Source of the DNA: Carnobacterium divergens
GTDB lineage: Bacteria; Bacillota; Bacilli; Lactobacillales; Carnobacteriaceae
NCBI RefSeq assembly: GCF_900258435.1
Contig: NZ_LT992558.1
Coordinates: 2,449,935-2,513,934, forward strand
Direction of reading: 5' to 3'
DNA length: 64,000 nucleotides
Shown here: piece by piece, positions 8,205 to 15,987 of the stretch
Layout of the letters: the number at the start of each line of letters is the position of its first letter
Numbering within the stretch: position 1 is the stretch's first letter
Position numbers and translations under genes: made by a program
Notes under the pieces: model-generated
What the model was told of the DNA's origin: nothing
The model's database searches: none
What the model saw: the letters and a program-made list of their open reading frames with translations, nothing else

Positions 8205-9668
8205 AAATAAAAATGACATTTGGTCAATTTTGTTTTTTTCTACTTGTTGTAGTTGCTGTGCCAATTTCTCCCATTCTGCTTTTGTAGGTGAACTATTCCA
8301 GTAAAAGACGCTCCCATTGTTTTCTTTAATTTCAATGCTATCGCTAATAATACAATCGCTAAGTTCTTGAGCTTTTTTATTAATTTCCAAATTGTACGGC
8401 ATTTTTTTAATTTCTTGGATTAACAATTTTTCTTCAATCTTTCCTTTTTTGGATATGAGGTTCACATATAATCTTGGTCGATAATGATTGCTTTCAATAA
8501 TGGTGCTTAATAATTGCTGAATGTAATGATAAAACCGTGTATCTATTGAGGCTTTCGTTCTTTTTCCAACTAAATAAAAGGCTTGAAATTTTTCTTTAAA
8601 CAATGAAGGTACTGTATGAAGCTTTTCATCAAACTGCAAGTAGGAAATAAATGGATCGTTTAAATAATTGTGATAAAACAACGCTTCGAAAAATGCCCCT
8701 TCCATTAGGTGCACTTCTTCTGATGAAGTCACTTGAAAAATACGGTAAAACTGTTTTAAATATCCTTGAGATTGCTTGTATAAGTTGGAATCGGGTAATT
8801 GCTCTATTTGAATGTCTTCAATTAGACTTCCTCCCACCTGTGGTTGGGCAATCAAAAAGAAAATAAAGTATAAAAATTCCATCTCATTTTTTCTTTCATA
8901 TTCGGTTAATTCGTTAGTTGTTGTGGCTATTATTTTTTTAAGCCACGGCACTAAGCGTTTATAACTCGGACTGGCTGCTGCTATCTCATGAAATAAACCG
9001 ATTTCTGGAAGTATATGCTGCGTTTCTATTCTGGTCTTTTGAATGCCAATCCAATACACTATCTGTTCTCTTGAAGGCTCCGTTAAGTCCACTTTAAGAA
9101 GTGCTTCTGCCTCTTTTAGCTGTCGTGTAATAAGTGATTGATTGATGTTTAAAAAGGGCCAATTCATACTTTCGTAATGCTCCCAAAAAAAATGATAGGA
9201 AAAAAAGCGAATCTTGATTTCTTTCCCTATTATTTTTAACGGCTCATTTTCAAAGTTTAAATCAAAGTTTTTTAAGTAATGACTTAACGCCATTTTCTTC
9301 TTATAGAAATGACTGTAACTAAAAAAATAATTTCTAGAAAATGCTGTTGCGCTTTCGTGCTTTTCAAAGAAAAGAGTTGTATAAAATAAATAGAAAAAAG
9401 ATTTCTTTTTTAAATCTGAATAAACGATTTCGATGTTGAATGTATTTTTTTTTATTAATTTATAGTTCGTTTTTTGTTTGATTAATTGAATTTCATCCCG
9501 CCATTTCTCTAGATATTCTTTTGCTTCTGTCAGTTCTAAAATAGTTGTTTTTACGCTCAAATCAAGAAACTCAGCTAATTCGGCTAATGAAAAAAAAACC
9601 TCGTTTGAATTTAAACGTTTTAATAACTTTATTTTCCGATCAATTACTTTATCCATTAAAGGTTCCAT
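8193..9668 (-). CDS. Mga-like transcriptional regulator (second copy)
   Basis: 491 residues. The N-terminus carries a helix-turn-helix of the Mga/DeoR type (FFSLAELAEFLDLSVKTTILELTEAKEYL, about 26-54), followed by the long helical regulatory body found in Mga and AtxA-like proteins. It is about the usual length of that family (about 490-530). It has little identity with the other Mga-like protein of this operon (10403-11914) beyond general plan and the C-terminal W-N-x-x-P-T motif shared by both. It overlaps the upstream 80-residue gene by 20 bases, so is probably translationally coupled. It likely controls the WxL locus. Confidence 0.8.
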   Translation of the reverse strand: MEPLMDKVIDRKIKLLKRLNSNEVFFSLAELAEFLDLSVKTTILELTEAKEYLEKWRDEIQLIKQKTNYKLIKKNTFNIEIVYSDLKKKSFFYLFYTTLFFEKHESATAFSRNYFFSYSHFYKKKMALSHYLKNFDLNFENEPLKIIGKEIKIRFFSYHFFWEHYESMNWPFLNINQSLITRQLKEAEALLKVDLTEPSREQIVYWIGIQKTRIETQHILPEIGLFHEIAAASPSYKRLVPWLKKIIATTTNELTEYERKNEMEFLYFIFFLIAQPQVGGSLIEDIQIEQLPDSNLYKQSQGYLKQFYRIFQVTSSEEVHLMEGAFFEALFYHNYLNDPFISYLQFDEKLHTVPSLFKEKFQAFYLVGKRTKASIDTRFYHYIQQLLSTIIESNHYRPRLYVNLISKKGKIEEKLLIQEIKKMPYNLEINKKAQELSDCIISDSIEIKENNGSVFYWNSSPTKAEWEKLAQQLQQVEKNKIDQMSFLFNSK

Positions 9669-9891
9669 CGTATCGCTCTAACTCCTTTAGTAATAAGCCG
9701 TCTCCTAATTCATCAATAAATAGGGTTTTTTTTACATTTTTAAATTTGGTCCCTACCATCAATTCAATTTCTTGGCTGGTATATTTCTTTGGCAACACAA
9801 TAAATTTTGTGATTTTTCGTTCAATTTGTTCTGCTGTTAAAAATTGAACACAGTAAATAAAGCTATCCTTCCAATGATCTTCAATTTTCAT
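9649..9891 (-). CDS. 80-residue protein of unknown function in WxL/Mga operon
   Basis: Small soluble protein with no signal peptide and no membrane segment; one Cys (about 14). Basic middle (KFIVLPKKYTSQEIELM) and acidic end (FIDELGDGLLLKELERYDG). A GGAGAAGG ribosome site precedes ATG 9891. It overlaps the following Mga-like gene by 20 bases and begins 15 bases after the secreted-protein gene. The tight packing supports a real gene. It could be a short DNA-binding or regulator-interacting protein, but nothing identifies it. Confidence 0.55.
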   Translation of the reverse strand: MKIEDHWKDSFIYCVQFLTAEQIERKITKFIVLPKKYTSQEIELMVGTKFKNVKKTLFIDELGDGLLLKELERYDGTFNG

Positions 9892-9906
9892 TACGCCTTC
9901 TCCCTT

Positions 9907-10410
9907 CTACTCTTCATCGTACTTGGGTTTTACTCCAAATAACATTCTTCCTGTAATACCTGCGCAAACTTGACTAATGTAACTTGGCTCATCTGGCGTT
10001 CCTCCGTCTCCCTCGTCGTCTTCGTTTGCATTTAAAATAACCGCTTGATTTTCGACCAAACAAAATCGCTTCACAGGGTATTTAGGTGCATTTTTAACTT
10101 TAATTTGTTCTGGTACGTCCCCATTAGGCAATGAGATATCGCTTCGATTTGGTTGAATTCCGTTGCCTTCTTCTGGCTTTGGTTCAAGGACATCCTCCCG
10201 TTTCTTTTGTTGGTGAGGTACTGGTGTAATTTCAACACTTGGATCTAATGGATCAACAGGATGTAGACGAACTACATTTTGTTCCTCATTTAAACTGTCC
10301 TCTTGAACTTCTGCTTGGGCAATTTTATTAGGAACTAAATACCCTAATGACAAAATACTGCCAAAAAGAATCCAGTTCTTGATAGATGAATACTTCGTGA
10401 ATTTATCCAT
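9907..10410 (-). CDS. small secreted acidic protein of the WxL locus
   Basis: 167 residues. A hydrophobic segment (about 13-32) ending KIAQAEV looks like a signal peptide. The mature part holds the PVDPLDPSVEITP tract, similar in composition to the Pro/Asp linkers of the WxL proteins of the locus, then charged residues and two Cys in the last third (near 117 and 149) that might form a disulfide. There is no WxL motif and no sorting signal. It overlaps the upstream Mga-like gene by 8 bases, so it is coupled to a regulator. Function unknown. Confidence 0.65.
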   Translation of the reverse strand: MDKFTKYSSIKNWILFGSILSLGYLVPNKIAQAEVQEDSLNEEQNVVRLHPVDPLDPSVEITPVPHQQKKREDVLEPKPEEGNGIQPNRSDISLPNGDVPEQIKVKNAPKYPVKRFCLVENQAVILNANEDDEGDGGTPDEPSYISQVCAGITGRMLFGVKPKYDEE

Positions 10411-11914
10411 TTACAATGCCCTCTGTTTCTTTGCTTTTTTTAATTCTCATTAACGCTTCTCCAACATTTGCCCAATCAGATGCTGTTGGAGGCATATTCC
10501 AAACCAAATATTCACAATTCACTAGCTTTTCATTAAAGTAATAGTCTGAAATTAATAAATCGGTCTCGCTAGTTAAAGTATCCGAAACTTCAATATTCAA
10601 GTAACTAAAGGTTTGCAAGTTCGTCAAAATCATTTGATTGTAGTTCACACCTAGTGAAAAATCAACACAAATTTTAATCGGTTTCATAAAAAAGGCTGGT
10701 GGAAAGGTGTTGATAATAATAAATAGATATTGATAAAACAAAAATTCTTTATTTAACGCGATATTTCGGTATCCTTTTTCCTTTGAAATTTTTTCTAAAA
10801 ATTCAATTGAAAAATGATATGCGTCCCAATAATTTTCCTTAATGTATTCCACATTCATATTTTTCGTAAACTCTGTGTTGATTCGCTCAAAATAAAAGAC
10901 TTTAAAGTGAATAAAATCTAGTTGCTGTAAAAATTGTTCTTTTAAATCGTCTGGAATGTCTTTGGCTAGGTAACGACTAAGTTCTTCCATTAAAAAATTA
11001 GAAAATAGCTGATACTCACTTTTTTCTGTTTGAAATGAGATTTTTTTTATCGCTTTTTTTTCAGTAGATTGCTCTTTAATAATCGTTTCACCAATTAAAA
11101 AAGCAAAAATAAAGTTCGCCTCAGCAATTAAAAAGTTTTGTTGTTCAATTCCCGTATAGGTTTTAACAAAATCAATAATCGTTAGATAGATGGCTTCATG
11201 ATACTGCTCTCTGGGAAGCTCTTTGTCTTTTATTTTGCTAGCATTAAACAAATAACAATCTGTCCCAATTCTATTAAACATCACCCCAATAAAAAAAGAC
11301 AATTTGGTCTTTGTCGCTTCGGAAAACGATTTTTGCTCAATTTTTTCTAAATTAGTAATTAACTCTTGAGAAACCGCCTTTAATTCATCTGCAAAGGGAA
11401 ATTCTATTTGATTGAAAACAGGCACGTAAAATTGATAAAAAAACATGCGAATATTCATTTCATCGCCTGCTAATTTGAATTTCGAAGAGAGACGAATGTC
11501 GTGTTCATTCAGTATTTTTTTAATCTCCATTAGCCGTTTGTAAATCTTGGTGTAACTGACAAAGTTTTTTTCAGAATAGTAATTGATGTTTTCAAATGTT
11601 CCTTTAAAAATTTCATCCAGTAACTCAAAGGATAGAGATTGCTTCAAATAAATCCAAAGAAGTAAATTAATTGAAGCTGCCCCAGACTTTTTTAAAAGAA
11701 TCACCTTGTCTGTTTTAGAGAGCGTAAAATAATGGCTTAATTGATATTTTTCGATATCTTCAATCAATTCATTTACAGTTCTCACTAGAATGAATTCTGA
11801 TATTTTTAGATTTTTGCTAATTGTCGAAATTGAAGCTTGTTGCAAATAGCTTTCTTCTAAAAAATTTATTACTTCAATTTTTCGGCTATCTGATTTTTCT
11901 AAAAATTTCTGCAA
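10403..11914 (-). CDS. Mga-like transcriptional regulator (first copy)
   Basis: 503 residues with an N-terminal helix-turn-helix (QASISTISKNLKISEFILVRTVNELIEDI, about 26-54) and the helical Mga/AtxA-type body. The C-terminus carries YLVWNMPPTASDWANV, parallel to FYWNSSPTKAEWEKL in the second copy, so both belong to one family. Starts 19 bases after the sortase gene and overlaps the secreted-protein gene. Two different Mga-like proteins in one operon may respond to different signals. A PTS-like regulatory domain is possible as in other family members, but specific phosphorylated His residues cannot be assigned. Confidence 0.8.
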   Translation of the reverse strand: MQKFLEKSDSRKIEVINFLEESYLQQASISTISKNLKISEFILVRTVNELIEDIEKYQLSHYFTLSKTDKVILLKKSGAASINLLLWIYLKQSLSFELLDEIFKGTFENINYYSEKNFVSYTKIYKRLMEIKKILNEHDIRLSSKFKLAGDEMNIRMFFYQFYVPVFNQIEFPFADELKAVSQELITNLEKIEQKSFSEATKTKLSFFIGVMFNRIGTDCYLFNASKIKDKELPREQYHEAIYLTIIDFVKTYTGIEQQNFLIAEANFIFAFLIGETIIKEQSTEKKAIKKISFQTEKSEYQLFSNFLMEELSRYLAKDIPDDLKEQFLQQLDFIHFKVFYFERINTEFTKNMNVEYIKENYWDAYHFSIEFLEKISKEKGYRNIALNKEFLFYQYLFIIINTFPPAFFMKPIKICVDFSLGVNYNQMILTNLQTFSYLNIEVSDTLTSETDLLISDYYFNEKLVNCEYLVWNMPPTASDWANVGEALMRIKKSKETEGIVNG

Positions 11915-11933
11915 AATTATCCCTCCGATAAAT

Positions 11934-12854
11934 TCATTTAACTTTAATTTTTCCTATCAAACGGTTGACCTTACCATTTGCTTCCTTATTTTTATTTCTG
12001 CGAATGTTGTTTCTATATCGCTTAATAATGCTAAATGTAACGATTAGCATTAAGATTAGGCACAGAACGATCTGCCAACCAACTAATTTAAATTGGCTTT
12101 TCCTAGATTGATTTAGAAACTTTTTTTCAACTTTTTGATAGGCTTTGGCTGGTTCTGATAAGGTGGTTCCTTTCTCATCTTTAATCCCTTGATCTTGATG
12201 GACTAAAATAGCTGTAACAATCCAGCGTTTATCTGTTTGAAAAGGAACATCACATGTAACTAAAGTTAAACGATTATCTCCTTGATTCGCTAAAATTGAT
12301 AGTTCTGACTCGTGAACCAGTTTGGTATTTAAGACTTGATAGGTATACTCTTCTGTTTGATTGGTTAGTTGAATGAGCATTCCTTCTTTTATTTTTAAAA
12401 GAGGACCAAATAATAGTGATTCGTCATATAAATGATGCCCAGCTAAGGCATAGTTTCCTACGCCCATCTCTTGTTGCTCACTCATCGTCCCCACACCAGA
12501 AAGTAAATTTTGATTGGTCATACCTTTAAAAATTGGTAAATTTAAATTTAAGTTTTCAATCGTCAACTGACCAATGATTAAGTCCGGTTTTGGGGTTATT
12601 ACTTGAACCGCAATCTCTTTGATTGTGGGAGGCTGAATGCTTTCATAATCAAAGATCGCAGGTTTTTTAGTGTTGGCAATCCATTCATTTGGCTTATATT
12701 CTTTAGTGAGATAACGGTTGGAGTTGCTTGCGATTAATTCATTTTTCAACCATGGTGTCAAAATAAAACACAAGCCAATTCCAATTGCTAAAACAATCGA
12801 AGTAAGTTGAAGATAGTCTTTTATTTTCTGGTTTTTCTTTTTTTGACTACTCAT
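11934..12854 (-). CDS. class A-type sortase with extra C-terminal membrane helix
   Basis: 306 residues. An N-terminal membrane helix (about 17-36) is followed by the sortase beta barrel with NYALAGHHL (catalytic His about 140), TLVTCD (catalytic Cys about 201) and KRW (Arg about 210). A second helix (about 262-280) and a basic tail follow, which class A enzymes usually lack. It likely anchors the LPQTG protein encoded four genes upstream. ATG 12854 is chosen over the in-frame TTG at 12860 because it is 10 bases from AAGGAG. The enzyme sits between the DUF916 and Mga-like genes of the operon. Confidence 0.88.
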   Translation of the reverse strand: MSSQKKKNQKIKDYLQLTSIVLAIGIGLCFILTPWLKNELIASNSNRYLTKEYKPNEWIANTKKPAIFDYESIQPPTIKEIAVQVITPKPDLIIGQLTIENLNLNLPIFKGMTNQNLLSGVGTMSEQQEMGVGNYALAGHHLYDESLLFGPLLKIKEGMLIQLTNQTEEYTYQVLNTKLVHESELSILANQGDNRLTLVTCDVPFQTDKRWIVTAILVHQDQGIKDEKGTTLSEPAKAYQKVEKKFLNQSRKSQFKLVGWQIVLCLILMLIVTFSIIKRYRNNIRRNKNKEANGKVNRLIGKIKVK

Positions 12855-12875
12855 TTCCAACTGACTCCTTTAGGT

Positions 12876-13979
12876 TTACTCGTTTTTGTTTTTTCTTTTT
12901 CTAGTTTCCATTGCTTGGCGTTTTTTACGTTTTTGAGCCATTTTCTTTCTTCTTTCAGCTTCTTCTTTTTGTTTCTTGCGACGTCTGTATAGGATGAAAA
13001 TAAGAAGGGCAATAGCTAATAGAATGACACCAATGAGGATGTACAGCCAATAAGAAGGGTCTTTAATTTGGACATCCTTTGTATTGAGCTCTTTTGCAAC
13101 TTCTGCTGAAATCGTAAAATCTTTTTTCCATTTCCAGACATTGTCTTTAGATTTTGCTGTCATTTCTAGTGTGTATTCGCCAGCTTCCAGTTTTTTTCCT
13201 TCTAATGAAATGGGATAAGCAAAATGGGAATTAGGAGCCATCTGCATGGCTTCTTTTGAAGAACGATACAAGGTTTTTGTGTTGCCTTTGTAAATGATTT
13301 TGGATTGAACTGATAACTGATTAACGTAAACTGGAGTTGTATTTTGAATGGTGGCATTGATGACATTTCGTGCATTTACTTGTCCAGCCTCTACTTTGTT
13401 GAGTTTTAATAAAGGATCTACGGCTTTATCATTGACACTTAAAACCATCGCCACTACATAAGCATAATTATTTTGAATAGAAAGACCTTTGTCATCACTT
13501 GCTGCGTTTTCTTTTGTTTCTTGTTTTTCTTGTAGCGTAATTCCACCGGCTAAAATACCGTCAAATTCTTCTTCAGGCATCGTCACTGCTAGTGGCAATA
13601 CAACGCTACTTTTAGCGGGTATTTTAATTGATTTATCAACTTCTACTAAATCACTCAATTGGTAGTTCAATGTTGAATCTTGTTTTTCTTTAGTTGGACC
13701 ATACTCCACTACTCCATTTAAGTTAGTGGTTGCACTTGTTACTTTCGGCTCTACGATTACCTCTTTTTCTGTATCATTTCTTAAATTTATTTCTACTAAT
13801 TGATTTTTTCCAGGTGTCATTTTTAAATCAAAATATGTCTTGGTTTTATCGATTTGATTGTCAGGAATAACAGGTTCTACGGCAAAATTGAGTTCTGCTC
13901 CTTGGGCTGTTTTAGCATAAAATCCAATAAAACTAAAGGTAAGTGTGATTATACTAAGTATCTTAACTAATTTTTTCAT
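12876..13979 (-). CDS. DUF916/DUF3324 WxL-interacting surface protein
   Basis: 367 residues from ATG 13979, chosen because AAGGAG lies 9 bases upstream; an in-frame ATG at 14012 lacks a ribosome site. A signal peptide ending AQGAE precedes DUF916 (about 30-150) and DUF3324 (about 165-300), then a helix (about 313-335) and a tail of Lys/Arg/Glu (KKQKEEAERRKKMAQKRKK). It has the same architecture as the protein at 6801-8018, but the two are clearly diverged. It is the scaffold partner of the WxL proteins encoded just upstream; a hairpin separates it from them. Confidence 0.9.
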   Translation of the reverse strand: MKKLVKILSIITLTFSFIGFYAKTAQGAELNFAVEPVIPDNQIDKTKTYFDLKMTPGKNQLVEINLRNDTEKEVIVEPKVTSATTNLNGVVEYGPTKEKQDSTLNYQLSDLVEVDKSIKIPAKSSVVLPLAVTMPEEEFDGILAGGITLQEKQETKENAASDDKGLSIQNNYAYVVAMVLSVNDKAVDPLLKLNKVEAGQVNARNVINATIQNTTPVYVNQLSVQSKIIYKGNTKTLYRSSKEAMQMAPNSHFAYPISLEGKKLEAGEYTLEMTAKSKDNVWKWKKDFTISAEVAKELNTKDVQIKDPSYWLYILIGVILLAIALLIFILYRRRKKQKEEAERRKKMAQKRKKRQAMETRKRKNKNE

Positions 13980-14005
13980 GGTGAGCTCCTTAAAATATAG
14001 TATGA

Positions 14006-14036
14006 AAAGCATCGACCTAGTAGCTGTCGATGCTTT
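14006..14036 (-). terminator. intercistronic hairpin between WxL and DUF916 genes
   Basis: Perfect arms AAAGCATCGAC and GTCGATGCTTT with a 9-base loop, placed between the stop of the WxL gene and the ribosome site of the DUF916 gene. It lacks a long U-tract, so partial termination or mRNA-end stabilisation is likely. That would make the WxL proteins more abundant than their anchor. Confidence 0.6.
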
Positions 14037-14060
14037 CCATCATTAAAATGGTGTAAGTGT

Positions 14061-14819
14061 TTACTCTGGTGTGTCGTTGCCTGGTACATCTGTTAATGTG
14101 TACGTTAATGTTGTTGTATATGTTTCAGCAAGCTTTGTTAATTTACCTGGAACGGCTAATTTAACACTTGTTGCTTTAGCGGCATCATCACCTGAACGAT
14201 AAATATGTGTTCCAGCACCTTCGCCAGCTTTTGCTGTCATTACATTTTGTGCTGCCCCTGTACCGTCGGCAACTAAGGTGAATTCAGTTGCAATAAGTGA
14301 AGGTACTTTTGAATCCGTTGCTGTTGCAACTTGACCATTTGTAAATGAAATTTGTGCACCGGTTAATTCACGGTTAGATGTTTTTGATTTGAATTGCCCG
14401 TTTTGTTTTACTTGTAAAGTCCAACCTTGTTCGCCTCCACGGTTGTCTGTTACTTGAACGTAATTTGGACGTGTTGTTCCATCTGATAGAGGTTGAGCTT
14501 CTGCGAAATAATCTTTATCGCTTGAAACAATTTTGTTTTCACCAAAGTATAATGGGGACGCAAAATCGATACTCAAAGGTCCGTTTGTACCTGGGTTGAT
14601 TGGTTTATCTGGATCTTCTGGATCAACTGGTGTTGTTGGTTTTTCTGGATCTAATGGATCGACTGGTGGTGTAATTTCATCACTTGGTGAAAATTTCACT
14701 GTTGTATCTGTTTCGTATGTTGCTGGTAATGTCCCTGCTTCTGCTGATGCTACTACGTTTCCTAATACAAGTGTGCTTGCTAATACTGCTGTTGTTGCCA
14801 TTAATTTTGTCATTTTCAT
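14061..14819 (-). CDS. WxL domain surface protein
   Basis: 252 residues: signal peptide ending ASAEA, a Pro/Asp-rich linker (about 50-80: PVDPLDPEKP repeats), then a C-terminal WxL domain beginning GPLSIDFASPLYFGENKI. The first motif is GWTLQVKQ (about 133-140). The second, near the C-terminus, reads YTLTDVP where the family has WTL, so the second Trp is replaced by Tyr. Secreted and attached non-covalently to peptidoglycan through the WxL domain. It has the same architecture as the upstream gene, so the pair probably arose by duplication. Confidence 0.92.
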   Translation of the reverse strand: MKMTKLMATTAVLASTLVLGNVVASAEAGTLPATYETDTTVKFSPSDEITPPVDPLDPEKPTTPVDPEDPDKPINPGTNGPLSIDFASPLYFGENKIVSSDKDYFAEAQPLSDGTTRPNYVQVTDNRGGEQGWTLQVKQNGQFKSKTSNRELTGAQISFTNGQVATATDSKVPSLIATEFTLVADGTGAAQNVMTAKAGEGAGTHIYRSGDDAAKATSVKLAVPGKLTKLAETYTTTLTYTLTDVPGNDTPE

Positions 14820-14846
14820 TTTTAAATTCTCCCCTATACTCTTTTT

Positions 14847-15611
14847 TTAGTTGTTTGTTGGTGTATCTGTTAATGTCCACGTTAATTTTGTTGTATATTT
14901 CACTGCATCTTTTGGTGTTTTACCTGGAATTTCTAAAGTGATTGCTTTATTTTTTTGAACGGTTTCAGTTCCTTCTGTTACTTCTTCAACGGTTCCGAAA
15001 CGGTCAACCCAAGTACCCGCACCTGCTCCATCTGCTGCATTCATCACCATTGAGGCTTCACCCGTTGGATCTAGTGTAATAGTTTCTACTTTAGGTGCTA
15101 AGATTCCTTCTGAAACACTTGCTGCTACTGGACTTATCAATTTAATAACTGAACCTGTCAATTCTTTGTTCATCGCTGTTTCATTTTTTAATTGACCTTC
15201 TTGTTTCACTGTCAATGACCAACCTGCATTGCTTCCGCGGTTATCTGAAATTTGAACATAGTTTGAAACAAAACGACCATCGCTTAATTTAACTGCATTT
15301 GCATGATAAGTTTCATCACGGTTTGTAATTTTATTTTTTCCAAAATCTAAACTAGAAGCGTAATCAATACTCAACGGTCCAGCTGTTCCTGGATTTGGCG
15401 TTTCATCTGGATTTGTTGGATCGATTGGTTGAACCGGTTTGTTAGGGTCTGGATTTTCTGGATCAACTGGTGGTGTAATGCCATCAAATGGCACAAATTC
15501 AATCGAACCGTTTGATTCATATACGCCGCCGTCTGCTGCTAACGCTACTGATGCTGTGCTTAGTGCTGTTAAGATAATTGCTGATGTTGTGATTAATTTA
15601 GTTAATTTCAT
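14847..15611 (-). CDS. WxL domain surface protein
   Basis: 254 residues with signal peptide (ALAADG), Pro/Asp linker containing PVDPENPDPNKPVQPIDP, and WxL domain starting GPLSIDYASSLDFGKNKI. Both motifs are canonical: GWSLTVKQ and WTLTDTP. About half the residues match the downstream paralogue (14061-14819), including the linker layout, which supports tandem duplication. Ribosome site GGGGAAATAAAA precedes ATG 15611. It lies in the operon between the LPXTG protein and its paralogue. Confidence 0.92.
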   Translation of the reverse strand: MKLTKLITTSAIILTALSTASVALAADGGVYESNGSIEFVPFDGITPPVDPENPDPNKPVQPIDPTNPDETPNPGTAGPLSIDYASSLDFGKNKITNRDETYHANAVKLSDGRFVSNYVQISDNRGSNAGWSLTVKQEGQLKNETAMNKELTGSVIKLISPVAASVSEGILAPKVETITLDPTGEASMVMNAADGAGAGTWVDRFGTVEEVTEGTETVQKNKAITLEIPGKTPKDAVKYTTKLTWTLTDTPTNN

Positions 15612-15631
15612 TTTTATTTCCCCCGAATTTT

Positions 15632-15976
15632 TTATAATTTATTTTTTAGTTGAAATCGATGATAGAGCAAATATCCATTCCAACATAAAATGACTCCCCC
15701 GATAACAAAAAAACTGATTGGTGATTGATCACCTGTTTGCGGTAGTTTAGCTCCGTTGGTCACCCCACTGTTTACTGGTACATTACCTTGCCCATTTGTA
15801 CTTGGCAAAGTAGGGTCAACCAATGGGTCTTCTTCTGTTGGTTCTTCATAAACTCCATAAAATTCAACTTCCCCATTAGACTGATATGCATTTGTTTCAG
15901 CTGCAGATACTTTTTTATCCCCCATGGAAAAAGTTAAAATTAGGATGACTGCGATTAAGCAACTATGTTTTTTCAT
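15632..15976 (-). CDS. small LPXTG-anchored protein of the WxL locus
   Basis: 114 residues: signal peptide ending KVSAAE, a short acidic region, and the cell-wall sorting signal LPQTGDQ followed by a hydrophobic stretch (PISFFVIGGVILCWNGYLLY) and a positive tail. This is the CscD-type component of WxL clusters, a short LPXTG protein thought to help assemble the complex. The first part (AYQSNGEVEFYGV) resembles the N-termini of the downstream WxL proteins (YESNGSIEFVPF). Substrate for the sortase at 11934-12854. Confidence 0.88.
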   Translation of the reverse strand: MKKHSCLIAVILILTFSMGDKKVSAAETNAYQSNGEVEFYGVYEEPTEEDPLVDPTLPSTNGQGNVPVNSGVTNGAKLPQTGDQSPISFFVIGGVILCWNGYLLYHRFQLKNKL

Positions 15977-15987
15977 CTTTTTCCTCC

